This document shows, in pieces, positions 10,666-24,130 of a DNA stretch of 64,000 nucleotides. Every line of letters starts with the position of its first letter. Position 1 is the first letter of the stretch. The notes beneath the pieces were generated by a model. The model ran no database searches, was not told the origin of the DNA, and saw only the letters and a list, made by a program, of their open reading frames with translations. Both the position numbers and the translations under genes were made by a program. The stretch is from Sisyra terminalis (taxonomy: Eukaryota; Arthropoda; Insecta; Neuroptera; Sisyridae). The DNA lies in the NCBI GenBank assembly GCA_958496175.1, contig OY292275.1:1488001-1552000 (forward strand). The letters are read 5' to 3'.

Positions 10666-13600
10666 ATTCACTCTATATAATCCATTTTTCTTATTCGCGA
10701 CAATCGAATCCCATCGCCACGTTATGAATTCTAATAGAAACTTATCGTTAGTGGAACAGTGTTATTGATTTTTTGTACAAACAAAATATGGAAATTTGTA
10801 GATATATGTGTAGTATCTTATCCGTACTTGCCGCCTCGCGATGCGCCTCTCAAACTTTTCCCAATAAGATGCAATAAACTATGCAACTAAACTGTTTTAA
10901 ATTCAATTGAAAATGTACTGTGCATGTCACGTAACCCATACAATTTTCATCAGAAACATAAACTCTATCAAGCAATCTAACTAAAAGAAAAGTATATTTA
11001 AACTGTGTCAAACGATTTTAAATTTAAAACAATTAAAAATATAAGTAATTTGAATTTTCGAGCTTTAATTTCATTGGTTAACCATTCAAGATGGCCACTC
11101 TTCGAACAAAAACTTGATTGTTAAATTTAATTTTGAGCAGGACTACCATATTTGCATGTAATATTTAGCAATGCTACCAATCACGTTGGCTTAACACTTT
11201 AAAACTTTAAAACGAAGATAAATTTTGAATTTATCAAAAATTAAATTCAAAAAAATTCAAAAACTATTTGTTGATAAAAATGATTTAATTGTTTGGAATT
11301 TCAATAATTATTTTTTTTTTAAAATTGAGACAATTTTAAGCTGTACGACTATAACTGACTATAACTTAGCTGCATGTTAGCAGTACTACCACTGCAAAAT
11401 TACATTAACTAAAAAAACGTGGTTTTCGGTGCACGCTTCTTATTCCATAAATTAAAATTTCAAATTATTTATCAAAAAAATGTGAAATTTTTAAAAATTT
11501 TGTACGACAAAGCTTTTGTAAGTATTTAAGTTAAATAAAATCAATAACAATATAACTATTTTTGTGTTTTCAGGAGCAATTTGAATTTTTTGATTTCTAA
11601 CCTATATTTTTGAAAATGAAGCGGAAACTTAAATTGGAGTGAATATAGCGATTTGATAAAAAATGAGACAAGAAGAAAAGTATACACAATTCTGTTATTA
11701 CAACGAAGATAGCGAGTTTCCTATTTTCAATGCTAAATAATCGTTACACAAATTATTTACAATTTAACTTCCATAAAAAATCGACGATTTTTTTAATTTA
11801 AATCCTAAAACAGGTATCTAAAGTTTTGGAAACGTTTTAAATTAATTAAAAAAAAAATTCTTTCAGATTTTGAATACCTTGGGATAGGCTCAGGAACAAT
11901 GATTCTAAAAGGCTTAGCCTGGAACTTTTGAACGATGAAAAAATCAATTAAGGCAAAATTTACGAAAAACCCAGCAAAAATTTACAATATTTTCAATGCA
12001 AATCGCTTTAGGAGTCTCATTATTATACAATTCAGGTGAATTTAAATGAAAATCCACTAATTATTTTATAATTTCACAATTTTTCTTTTGTAGGATAATT
12101 TGACTGAAAAAAATTAAATGAAAGCTAAAAAATGATGAACACCAAACTGATTTCATTCAAAAATAATATTATTCAATCTAAAAATCTTTAAATTTGAATA
12201 AAAAAAGCAAATCTTATATAAAATGATGCCAACTGATCTAAATAAGATATGAAATCTACAAAACTCTATCAATCATAAACTTGAAACTTATCGACAAGCA
12301 CAAGTACAAATTGGAACTAAAAAATTATCTAAATTAACATTTGTAGAAAATTTGTTTTGAGAAAGATTAGCAAGAACGGAAAATTTTCGCTTGCCTGACT
12401 TTAGGGTCGGCACATAAGGGTAAATTGGCGACTTGAAAAGCTTTATTTGACATTATTAAAGAGCTTATACCATAAAGCTCACAATCCATTTGCACAAACT
12501 CACAACTTTTCATTTACAAACAATTTTTTCTCATGTTTTAATTTGCACAAAGAAAACCACTTTAATCTACGTTCTCCACTATTGAATACATTTTAAAAGC
12601 ATTTGATCTAATTAATTTGAGGTTTTCGCAGACATTCGAAATTAATTACCTCGTTTTTCTTTCATTCCAAATCAATGCACCAATTGATCAATTCTGTTTC
12701 CCAAAAATAAAATAATCTTTTTTTTTCAGGCATATGACCGATTTAACTATTTCAAACTGCAGATTACCAACATTTGAGCAATCAAGTGAATGATAAGATA
12801 ATTTAATTGAGTCAAAAAATTGGAACACTAAATCAAATTTTATCGAATTTTTTTTATTATTGCAAACGATATTAATAATTTGTTGAAGGAAAATATGTTT
12901 TTTTTCTGTGAATCTAATATTTGAAGAATATGAAAGAGAAGTAAATTTTTGAAATTTCATGAAAATATACTCTTATGAAAACATTTTTTTTTGCAGGGAA
13001 ATTCAATGAATTTCTCGAAAATATTCGGAAAACTTGAAGATATATTCAGTGGACTAGAAGGAAATTATTCAACTAAAATCGTCTCAAGTGAATTATTTTT
13101 CTGGAAACGAGTTTATTTTTTCGCTCCGATTTACATTTGAAATACAATCTCTTTGAAATTGAACGAAATAACAAAGAACCAAGTGAGATAGGAAATACAA
13201 GAGCATACGTAGTACATGAATCAACAGTTATCCTCGTAAATATAATACCAATGAAAAGCTGCCAGTGAAAAATAGGAAATAGTTTCCTTTTAGTTGAGAA
13301 ATAGAACAAAATATCATTGAATAACATCCCGTTGAAACTCGAATCCTTTTTGATATTTTCTGATAAAATTGATGAGTCCAGAAAACAAGTTTTATCGAAA
13401 AAGTTTCAAGTTAAAGCTTTTCCTTTGACACTTGTTAGTTTTATTTGATCAAAGCTTATTGATTAGCACAAGTTAATTAACCTTTGAACTTTTACTACAA
13501 AAAAAAGGAACAAGTCTTTACAGAAAAAAAAAACATTATATATTGTTCATCACTGGCTTCTTTTGCTTTGTAAAAGAAATAATTAAATTCCCCACGAAAA

Positions 13601-14187
13601 TTCAAATTTCTTACCAATCATATTACATTTTTAGCATTTCCAAGAGAATAAGTGCAAAAAAATGTGTCCACCCACGTTTACAATCAATCTGAGCCGATTG
13701 ACGACATCCTTATTACATCCATTTGCGTCACGAAAAAAAAAAACAACATAATACCTTTAAGACACAAAAGTTGTTTGCATTTTTCCCAACAAATTAAATT
13801 ACACAAACTCATCCCCTGCGGTGCAGCGACATGCACTTGAACGTCTCCACATAAAGGTAAAAATAAAAGCTCCGTTTTTTTTTTCAAAACAAAGCAAAAA
13901 AAGAAAATGCCTGGTGACAAGTTAATTTGTTGGCCATTTGCACAAAAGGACAATCAGTTTTGATGTTATGTGGGAAATTTGGTCGGAGAAGTCAACATAA
14001 TACTTGTACACAAAGGTGGCATTAAAAGATGTTTTCCGACAAAAATTAAGAGCTTTTAAGTCTAAATAAACTTGTTTTGTTGATACGTTGGCTTTTGTCG
14101 TCATGTTTCACGTTTAATTTTGCTTTTAAAACTATAAATTGAAAACGCAGACAGAGGAAAGTTTGCTGGGATTTTCGTTAAATTTTC
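10666..14187. other. Gene-free AT-rich DNA
   Basis: No supported gene. Poly-A/T runs are common. Acceptor-like tracts ending TTTTCAG or TTTGCAG occur near 11570, 12728 and 12996 without matching exons. A motif pair near 11140-11180 (GGACTACCAT, AGCAATGCTACCA) weakly recalls the 7.7-9.6 kb array in another arrangement. Confidence 0.5.
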
Positions 14188-14745
14188 TGATAAAAATAAA
14201 TGCTTGATCATTAAATTGTTGGTTTAAAAGCGGAGCTTTTTTATAAATCTGAACTAATTTCCTTTTCTGCGTAGTAAAATTTGGGAACACCAATACATTT
14301 CAAAATGATTAATTGTTTTTTTTTTTAGGTTTGGATCTAAAGTTTAGTTGAAACATATGCAGGAGAAAAACTTACAAAATTGTTAACTAAGATGAGCTGG
14401 ATAAATAAAACCAGACAGATTTTAAAAAAAGAAGATAAACCACCAAAATCTTTTATCCATAAAAATAAAAGCTTGGTCATTACATTTTCGATTTAAAAGC
14501 GGAGCTTTTTTATAAATCTGAACTAATTTCCTTTTCTGCATAGTAAAATTTGGGAAAAACAATACATTTCAAAGTGTTTTTCGGATAATTAATTGATTTT
14601 TTTTAGGTTTGGTGGAAACATATCCGGAAGATAACTGTTTCCGAATTACAAAATTATTGAAGATACAGTGGATAAATATAAATAGAAAGATTTTTAAAAA
14701 AGAGGAGGATAAAAAGCACGAAAATCTTTTATCCACGCCTGAACA
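14188..14745. repeat. Tandem duplication, two ~275-bp units
   Basis: Both units contain AAAAGCGGAGCTTTTTTATA, CTGAACTAATTTCCTTTTCT, AGTAAAATTTGGGAA, a TTTTTTTTAGGTTTGG tract and a final AAAATCTTTTATCCA. The second unit begins about 14461. A 76-74-codon antisense frame pair in the second unit is not shared by the first and is not considered coding. Confidence 0.8.
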
Positions 14746-15462
14746 AATCAACGTTTTCCAAAACAATTTTCTCAACAAGCTTAACGCAAACATAAACATT
14801 TACATTTTTACACTCTTTGGCATATTTATTTAATAATTTCTTGCATTTATGAATTTCCCGAAGAAATTTATTTTCAAATAAAAATTATATTCCTCGCCCA
14901 TAAAAGCAAGAAATTCACGAGCATAAAACTCACTTGTTTACGAAAACTCCTACATTTTTTCCACGCTACATTAAAAAAGCCCACAACTTCTCAATTGCAA
15001 TCATTCCTTTTACATTTAAAATATTTCAAGCTTCTGCTTAACAAATCCTCCCACATATCCATTCATAAATAAACTGTATTTTTACGAGTAAGCAAAGGAT
15101 ATTCTTAGTTTTTTAAGCTCCCTGAGAAACTCGTTAATGTTCTTGAAAGATTATAAACTCAATTGATTTTTATTGAAAATTGCCCCGATTGTTTTTACGA
15201 TTCTCCCCTTTATAATCAGAAAGGTTTAGCGTTGGATTTGCGGGGTTTAAAAGGGTAAATTTGCAGGCTAGAATTCAATTAAGTTGATTTTTGAGATAAT
15301 TAAGGAAGTGATGAGAAGTTTGTTTTAAAGGGTTACGAATTGCTCGATGGAATTAAAGTGGGAAAATTATGAGTGGGAAATTAGGTCAGAGGAGTTTTGG
15401 TTGAGTGGTTTTATTGGAAATTGAAATTTCTTTTTGATGGTTTTGTGAGGGATGGAATGGTA
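14746..15462. other. Unassigned AT-rich sequence
   Basis: No gene, terminal repeat or tandem structure recognised. Confidence 0.5.
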
Positions 15463-15960
15463 TTAATTAGCTGTAAAAATGTGGTGGGTCGTTGAGAAAA
15501 AGAAGTGTGGAGGAAAGCGTTGAATGGTTTTGGTCGGTACCGCCATATGTGTGGTTGGTGGCATTATTATTATTATTGTTATTATATCGGTGAGACATAA
15601 ATATTGTGGCGCAAGTAAATGGAGGGTGGATGATGTGTCGCATGAGGCATTAGGCCAGTGCTGGTGGTGTCTCTGGATTCGACCTAGTTTTAGATTCGAC
15701 ATGACGGAGGCGTCGTGACGGAGACGCCAGAGCATGCGCCCCGATCGAGCGCTTACAATCGATATTATGGTGCTTGTTGTTTCTGACGCACATTCTCTAT
15801 GTACTTGCTGGCCCAATACATTTATTGTTACAACCGGTGTTACCCCACGGATCAAGGCTTTGCCACTATAGTCTGCAAATCTACTTTGTAGTTTCCCAAA
15901 ACCATATATATCGCGGCTGCAACCCTTTCTGTTAAGAGTGGGTGCCAGACCAACACCCAC
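15463..15960 (-). CDS. Uncharacterised 165-codon open frame in a GC-richer patch
   Basis: The longest open frame in the window. The N-terminal half contains GCSRDIYGFGKLQSRFADYS and the C-terminal part runs into low-complexity isoleucines produced by an ATT/ATA microsatellite (15563-15585). No family is recognised and no signal peptide is seen. The patch 15600-15960 is CpG-richer than its neighbours. It may be an exon, UTR or conserved element; the microsatellite part argues that the complete frame is not one protein. Confidence 0.2.
   Translation of the reverse strand: MGVGLAPTLNRKGCSRDIYGFGKLQSRFADYSGKALIRGVTPVVTINVLGQQVHRECASETTSTIISIVSARSGRMLWRLRHDASVMSNLKLGRIQRHHQHWPNASCDTSSTLHLLAPQYLCLTDIITIIIIMPPTTHMAVPTKTIQRFPPHFFFSTTHHIFTAN
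15563..15585 (+). repeat. (ATT)n microsatellite
   Basis: A short imperfect run of ATT units interrupted by GTT. It accounts for the isoleucine-rich stretch in the overlapping frames. Confidence 0.85.
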
Positions 15961-16197
15961 GCTTTAATCTTAAGCCATAAAAGCCCGAGCCTTTTCTTGT
16001 CGGTTAACCAATATATTTTTATCACTCAAAATAAAAACAATGATGTCTTGGAAAAAAAAAATATAAAACACCTAAGATAGTCTTTGGGTTTTAAACTTTT
16101 TTACTGGAAATATTTTCCCACAAAAAGCTGTTTTTATCAGCAGAATTAAACGACCACATTGTTGTTTATTAAATGTGCAATAATTGGCAGTGGCGTA

Positions 16198-16883
16198 GTT
16201 AGGTAACCAAGGGCCCTGGGGCCAATTAAAAAATGGAGCCCCACTGCTATGTAAACTGATTAGGTTTTATCCAAATAAAAATATGAAATTTTCAAATACT
16301 TTAAAAATGCTAAGCTACTTAAGCTCTTTTTTGTGCACTGCAGGACAGGTAATAAAAATATTAAACAGTAACAACATAAATTACAATTAATATTTGGTGT
16401 AGGTTTGGCTAATAAAACGAAATCGGAGAAGATTCAAGGGTTTATTATATAAAGGTCGGGCCTACCAACTGACTAAATAACAATTGTATTTACAATTTTT
16501 TCCTAGCTTTAGTTTTCGCAAAAGTATCAATGACTTCGTTTAAGTCCAGGCTTGATAAGGTTTTGTACTCAATTGCTATTAGCGATAAATATTGGAGTCG
16601 AGTTTGGCCCATATTATTACTCAAATATTTTGTTACTATTTTAATTTTGCTTAATGACCTTTTAGGTGCTGCAGAAGTGACAGGAATTGTAAAGAATAAT
16701 AACATTGCTGTAAATACTTCCGTTAGGTCGCATTCTAGCACTCCATATTTGCTCATTATTTCCGTAAATAATTGGAGAACTTCCAACTGGATTTCCAAAA
16801 GTTCAGTTTGATCAAGATTTCTGGTAAAGATTCGAGGGCCCCGGAGCACTGCCGCGCCTAGCTCCTAGGTAGCTACGCCACTA
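16198..16883 (-). mobile_element. hAT element copy 2, 8-bp target duplication ATAATTGG
   Basis: Starts CAGTGGCGTAG and ends TAGCTACGCCACTA, imperfect inverted repeats of hAT type. ATAATTGG flanks both sides exactly (16190-16197, 16884-16891), proving insertion into the tandem cassette. At 686 bp it is an internally deleted copy retaining only the transposase C-terminus. Confidence 0.9.
16490..16849 (-). pseudogene. hAT transposase C-terminal fragment
   Basis: A 119-codon minus-strand frame ending a few bases from the transposon's inner third. It contains FFTIPVTSAAPKRSLSKIK followed by MGQTRLQYLSLIAIE, the C-terminal dimerisation signature of hAT transposases of the zf-MYM-1/DUF4371-like group. 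The zinc-finger and catalytic regions are missing. A relic, likely ancient given the changes within the usual ERSFSKLK core. Confidence 0.8.
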
Positions 16884-18345
16884 ATAATTGGTCTTCTTAG
16901 ACAACTTTTTAATATATAATCTAAGTAGTAAAGGAAAATATTCCAGATATTGTGTTCTAAAAAATGTTCCAAACTACACAATTTGAATTTTCAGGCAATA
17001 AAAGGTTGAGTATTTTGACCAATAGATGTAAAAAAACAAGTATGGAGCCATAAAAGTCATAATTTCAAGGAAAGTCCAGGAAAAGCTGGAAATTTGTTAC
17101 GTTTTTATGAAAAAAGTTTTGATAGACATAAAGCAGAACATTGGGTAAACTTTAAAATTGTTCTCATTTTCTTTTCAAAAATTGTTAATAAACTACAATA
17201 ATTTTCTTTTAGGCTTGAAGAGTACACAAAACGAAGAACTAAATCGAAAAGAAAATGAAATTTATTGAAAATAAATTCAAATATAAAACACGTAAGATAG
17301 TCTTTGTGTTTTAAATTTCTTTACTGGAAAAAATTTCTCACAAAAAGCTATATTTATCAGCAGAATAAAACGACCAAATTGTAGTTCAATAAATGTGCAA
17401 TTGATATTCTTAGACAACTTTATAATATAATCTAAGAGTAGTTAAAAAAAGCGTTTCGAATATCATGAATCAAAAAATGATCCTAATGACATAAATCGAA
17501 TTTTTAGGCATTGCAAGGCTGAAAACTTTAATCGATAGATGCAAAAAGACAAGTACGAAGTCTTAAGTCATGTTTGCAAGGAAAATCCAGGAAAAGCTCG
17601 AAATTTGTTGCATTATTAAGAAAAAAGTTTTGATAGACCTAAAGCAAAGCATTGGGTGAACATTAAAAATTTTCTCATTTTCTTTTTCAAAATTGTTTAT
17701 AAACTACAATGTCTTTCTTTTAGGCTCGAAGAGTACACAAAACGAAGAACTAAGTCGAAATGAAAATGATATTTATTGAATAATAATAATATATTTTTAT
17801 CACTCAAAATAAAAACAATGATGCCTTGAAAAAAAATATAAAACACGTAAGATAGTCTTTGGGTTTTAAATTTTTTTACTGAAAAACTGTCCCACGATAA
17901 GCTGTTTTAACAGCAGAATAAAAATACCAAATTGTTGATCAAATTTGAAATGATTATTAGTTTTCATGGATAACTTTTTAATATATAATCTAAGAGTAGT
18001 AAAGGAAAGCATTCCAGATACTGAAAATGTTTCAAACTATACAAATTGAATTTTCAGCCATTAAAAGGTTGAGTATTTTGACCAATAGATGCAAAAAGAC
18101 AAGTACGAAGTAATAAAAGCCATAATTTCAAGAAAAGTTCAGGAAAAGCTGGAAATTTGTTTCGGTTTTAAGAAAAAAGTTGTGATAGACATAAAGCTAA
18201 GCAATGGGTAAACTTTAAAAAATTTCTCATTTTCTTTTCAAAAATTGTCTTTAAACTACAATGTCTTTCTTTTAGGCTCGAAGAAGTACACAAAACGAAG
18301 AACTAAGTCAAAGTGAAAATGATATCTATTGAAAATAAATTCAAT

Positions 18346-21300
18346 AAAAATAATGTATTTTGCAGAATCGATTTTCAATCAACTACTTCAATCGCTGAAA
18401 TTCAATTTTTCACGACCTTGACCCACTTATTGATTCCCTACACCTATCCAATATTCTCTTCAATTTTTTTACATCCTTTATTTGTCAAGATTAATGATTG
18501 TTTTAGTCGGAGCAAAACTTTGTGTATATTCTCAATACATTTTCTCGATCCGTGTTTTATTTTCATTATGTGTCCCAGAGAAAAAAGCAAGGATTTGTGA
18601 TTGATGAGAAAAATTGAAAAGAATCCAAGGATTCTTTACCCAAGTAATTGTCAAATCTCTAATTCCGAGAAATTTTTCCGCTTCATTTCTCAAATGAATG
18701 GTGAACACGGCCTGTTCATTACCACGTTTAACATTCGTCAACTAACCACTAACTAAATAATCTATTTGTATTTCATTAAAACGCAAAAAAATTGCTTGTT
18801 TTTCAAACTTTGAAACTCGTACCAATAAAACGAATGATTTTTGCATAGACTAGTGATTTATGTGGTCGGTCGTAGGTTATCGCAAAAACTGCAAATAATT
18901 CGTGTAATCATATCATCAGATAGGAGAATTTCATAGAGGAAAGAAAAAAGACTAATGTGCATTTATGTCGCAGATAATTTCATTAGACTTGTAACATTTT
19001 CCAAGGACGTACGTCACAATTTATGACGATTTTGACGACCTTACCCTCTCGCTAATCTTCGTCCATATAAATATTGATATGTGAATGCTCCGGAGAATTA
19101 CTATTTCGCAATAAGGTCCCCGAAATGGACAATAATTTCCACCAAATGTTCAAGGATCATTTCTTAAATTGCAAAATTTATTTCATTTTAATTAAACAGT
19201 GAGTGAAACAACTTGTTTCTTAGTTTTTTTTTTTTTGTAAATTTACTATGTTTTTTTTGTAGATAAAAAGAAGATAAAGCAATTTTAGAAGTTGTTGAAG
19301 AAAATTTCATTGGAAAATGATAACAAGCTCTCGTAAATAATAATTATATTAAAGAGGGAGACGTGTCGTGATTTATGATGCCTAAATCAAACATTCCACA
19401 AGATAATCACAATTGCAATCAATTATTCTAATTGGTGGTATTATTTACTTAACTTTAATTAAGTTTAAATCTTTTCCACCAAGGGTATTATGAATTGTTC
19501 ACTTTATTCCACTCTATACAACAAGAAGGTCTCAAATTCCCCTGTGCATACTTATTTTCCCATTCAATATCTCCGTCGACCCTTTTATAGTTTTTCCTCG
19601 ATAAAACATTAAAAATTTAACATTGTACTCAGATTTGTAGTCGGAAAAAGAATCAGAGATCCACACAAAAAAAATAAGAAAGAAATGATTAGGCCTTCAG
19701 TTGCAACGATGCATTCGAGTCACACGTCCCACTTGTATGGAAATTATTTATATACGATGTCGTGAAATGAAAGAGAATCGCCAGCATTCTAAGTGTCTCA
19801 CTTAATAATTTCATCCTGTCCTACATATTTATGTTTGGTCATTCGGAAAATGTGTTTGAATATTGAAATATTTAAACCAATTAGGCACAACAAAAACGTT
19901 TGATGCGTTGCATAAAATAAAAGTTCAGTTTTAGTCGTTGGTCGTAGCCATGAAGAAAAATAATGTTTTCGATGAGAAAATTGGATTATTTGATTGAAAA
20001 CCTTTTCTTTATCATTGGAGAAAAATGGACTAACTTTTCAAATTGTCCCACGTGCTTACATATATAAATTAAGTTTTCTCTTTTGCTTGGCTTCTGTGGT
20101 AATTTGAATACAACTCACAGGGCTTCATCGGTGGAACTCAAACTGTAGTCAATGATTGTAGTTTTTTTATTGAAACAAGTTGGGAAACATTTATTCAAAA
20201 CTGTTTTATGTTTCATATTTTGTCTGAGATAAACTTGGGATATTTGAGACCATTCTTTTTGCCATTTAAAATAACGAAATATTTTCTATTTTTTTAACTC
20301 CTAATTTTCTTTCAGGTGGGAAATTGAGAAAAAAAACGTATGCTTATGCAAGACAACCATGAGATTGATAAAACTCGACATTTAACGCAACTTTTTCGTT
20401 TTCCAAACGTTTCGAAATGAAAATATTTGCGTTTGGTTTGTGGATTTTTTCATTCGTTTCGCGTTATAGACGATGTCAACTTGTGTATTGCATATTTGTG
20501 ATGATGAAGTGTGAATTGCGCAAATAATTCGTTTATATAAACATAAATAAAAGAAGAAAAAAAAATATAAGAGAGTGCGATTGGCGCTATGCCAATAAAT
20601 AACTCTTTGAGTTATGCAAAATATTATGGTCTTTTGGCCGAAATGTCAAATTGGAAGAGATAAATAAAAATTGGATCGGGAATCACAAATCAAATTGGTC
20701 ACAGAACTGCTTTTTCTGCAACAATTCTACCAATGAGAGGATTGTCTTGTAACAATTTATTTAAAGAATTATTGACTATGAACGTTTTGGCGTCTGCTTG
20801 TTGCCTTTATCAGGAAAATTTTGGTACCATTATTGTTTTAAAACTTATCAAAAAGGTGGACTAAACATTTCTTATTTCAGCTGCGAATTGTTAAAATTTC
20901 TGGGAAATTGCTACCAATATTGAACTGATCCCAGTACTGAATTAGTTGGACTGAGATTTGCTCAGTTTCTTGGTTTACAATATATGAAATAAGGACCCAG
21001 GGAACATAATAAGCCTAAGATTGCAATGTAGAGATACCCCAAACCTCATCATGGTGAATTGTATATAATATAATTAAAAAAATTAATGTGCCACTCTGAT
21101 CCAAGCAGGAAGGGACTCCACTGGGAAGTCCTTCATCAAGGGCAATTGTTTTATAGTTACAAGAAGTAACTAACTATCAATAAAATTTAATAAAAAAAAT
21201 ACTTGCAGCCACAAAAATTGTTTCAATACTACGGAATTGAGGGAAAAAACGCAAAATTTCGTCCGATTATCAACCGTATTGCTATTTTACATATCAATAG

Positions 21301-23778
21301 CGACTTGCTTCCGCTAAGGGTAGGTTATATTAAAAATAATTGAATAAAATAATACTATGGGGACTGGGGACTCCCTCATAGTCACAAGTAATTTAATTTT
21401 ATTGACAAGGGGATTGGATTCCTTGGTTCCGTTGGATTCGCTACTGTTACATATTATAAGTACCTCAAAAATATAATCAAAACCTTTATTGACATTAACA
21501 GTGGATTCTTTTGAGAAAAAAATAATTTATAACCAAATTTAAAGAGGTAAAACCAAATAGAAGACGCAAGAAAAGCATAAAAATTGCAAATTATGGAAAT
21601 CTCAATTTAAAATGTCATTATTGTACTTGTTAAATTTGAAATTCAAAATTCAAGCCGTGTGATTGGTGTGTTGAAAAGTGTAGAAATAGTGCTAAGATGG
21701 TGGAAATGTAGCATGCGCCCCAAGCGGGAAATTAATAAAACAAAATATAAAATGGAGAAGACCTGAATTCCACAAAATGGCCAGAATACCCATGAGGTAC
21801 GTTTTTTTTCCAATTTATTTGATATAAATAAAAAATTTATTCATTTTTATATCCAATTTGATCCGTTTTATATTTTCAGAGAATTTTCCATTACTAAAAA
21901 CCCAAACTATTAAGAGGAATTCAAGAATTGAAGAATTTTTTTGAATACCACCACGTGGTAGTATAACTGGAAGGTATAACTATAAAATTTATTAAACACG
22001 AGATTGAGGAAAAGAATTAGTTTATTAGGACAAAATTGGAAAATCTCTGATTTCCCACTTATTAATTGCATTTTATAGTTGAAATTCGCAAAAATTATTT
22101 GAAATCAATATTTATTGAGCTTTTCTTTTTAGGTTAAATATTTGGGATTTTCCGTACGAATTTTAAGGATTAAAATCAAAGAGAAGATGAAAGAAAGGTA
22201 GAAAATTACAAGAAATAAAATTTAAGATGATAATTAAATTTGAAAATTCATTGTTGACAAAATTTGAATTTAACCAAATTTGATTGGTGGATTAATCAAG
22301 AAATGAACATGTAATGAACCAAGTGGAACCATGATATGGCAAAAATATTAGTAAGGTGATTTTTTTTTCTGTACAAATAAAAATTTTAATATCTATCATT
22401 TCTAGGATGTACGTTAACAAAACGTTAAGCTGTCTAGCACAATAATTTTGGATGTCACCACAAACTTGGAAATTCAACAATCAAATTCAAAACCAAAGAT
22501 TCAAACAATTGGAAATCCTCCCACCTCCCTTAAAAGGAAATTTAAAATTAATGAAATTTGCAATTTTAAATGCAGAAAAGGCCGTGAAACCGGAGGATTT
22601 TTAAAGTATAAGTTCAAAACTTTTAATCAAACCAGAGATAATAAATACTAAGTTATAACAGTTTAAAATTAAAATCGGAGATACTGTTTGAAAACAAATA
22701 AATCCAGATCTGAAGTTGGAACAAATTCGACGAAAAAAGATGGTATTTGTTCATTTTATCTTTATTTCTATAAAAACTGGCTTTTTTTTTCATGTTTTTA
22801 TCATAAAATTCGTTCATCAAACAATTCACTTTGTATTTAATTTTATTCTCTTTTTAATAATTACTTCTTGATTTAAGTTTGTTTCACGTCTCATTTACTT
22901 TTGGAGATAATCGAAGGGTTTTTCACAGTGCTTCCCAAACATAAATGAACTGAAAAATTAAATTTATTCTGCTCAAATAAATAATTAAGATTCAAATCCA
23001 AAAAGATAAAAGCGAGTGATTTTTTTCCCCTCTCGTGTACAACTCACATCTAAAACAGTCTAATGTAAACAATTTTGATAAAATTAAATACAAAAAATAA
23101 TTATTATTGCCTTGAGCTTCTGTTTGAATGATTTTCAATGTTAAAATAACATTATTTTTTATTTTTTAGGAGAAATATTTAAAATTTAAAATATGAATAT
23201 GAAGTTTTAATTGAATCTGCAATTATCGTCTATGTGGAGAATTAAATTTTAAACGGATTCGTCTTCTTGAAAAAGTTGATATGGAAAATTTTGTTCTATG
23301 AATTGCGTTACATCATATGTGGGTAATTTATGTATTACATTATTATTTTAAAAACGACAGAAATTATAATAATATTGAGAATTGATTCGTTAAAAACGTG
23401 TGTCGCGTGTAGCGTGTACGATAAATGAAATTTACTTGGTTGACATTGAAGTGAACAATAAGAAATACTTATCATTATTTGTATTTTTAAAAATTCGTTT
23501 GAAAATTCAATTATCCATGCTTTTTAGCATAATATCAACGATGTGTATAGGCATTAGGTACTATATATTGAAATAATTACAATATGTGAAGGCCATTTTC
23601 AAAACTCAATATGAATTTAGCCTCGAACTTTATTTCAAGTGCAAGGGATTTCCCTCGAGTACTTGAATGGCAAAAGTAGAAGGTTTCAAAAGCACTTAAA
23701 AAAAAATTTCACTTTAGTTTGCACATAGAATATTTATATATGCATGGCATGCGTGCATTTATTTTTCACTGAATAAAT
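18346..23778. other. Gene-free AT-rich DNA
   Basis: No supported gene. The 60-95-codon frames (18313-18600, 22448-22651 and others) lack domains. Acceptor-like tracts ending in TTTCAG or TTTTAG appear near 20316, 21878 and 22132 without identifiable exons. No terminal repeats were recognised. Confidence 0.45.
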
Positions 23779-24130
23779 TCAAACAAGTTGCAGATTGATT
23801 TGATCCGACCGAAGAATATTGATGTGGTTTGTTGGTTGTCGATATTGGTCGAGTGGGTCAAAGAGCCCCGCGATGATGTGAGGCAATGGCGGCAGCCAAG
23901 CGGCCAAATTCTGGGCCACTGAAACGCATCCAACGTCGAACGGCCAAACCAAATAATGTGACATATTTGGCACCGTTTATCGATTCCTCAATACAAATTA
24001 CGACACCCCAAGCCCCACTCTTGTCCAAAATTATTTAATTGCCAGTCCCATAATACCACATAATATCGAGAATCAAGTGAACGGAACGCGGTAGCCAGTG
24101 AAAATCCGGCGATTCCATGTATTTTTAGCA
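23779..24130. other. GC-richer patch, possible conserved element
   Basis: CpG and GC rise over about 350 bases (for example GCGGCAGCCAAGCGGCC near 23889). A 64-codon minus frame is present with no recognisable domain. It could be a regulatory element or UTR exon; nothing in the bases decides. Confidence 0.25.

Larger units (their letters stand above)
16006..18345. repeat. Tandem array, three ~500-580-bp cassettes, first split by hAT
   Basis: Cassettes share TTTTTATCACTCAAAATAA, ACACGTAAGATAGTCTTTG, AGCAGAATAAAACGACCAAA, AGTAAAGGAAA, AATTTTCAGGCA, GAGTATTTTGACCAATAGAT, CCAGGAAAAGCTGGAAATTT and TTTTAGGCTCGAAGAGTACA. Units run roughly 16011-17283 (minus the hAT at 16198-16883), 17284-17787 and 17788-18345. 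Part of the same cassette recurs beside the hAT relic at 571-985. No conserved open frame. Confidence 0.85.

Noticed and set aside
23779..24130. GC-richer patch as a protein-coding exon.
   Set aside because: Only a 64-codon frame without domain or splice support; listed only as a possible conserved element.
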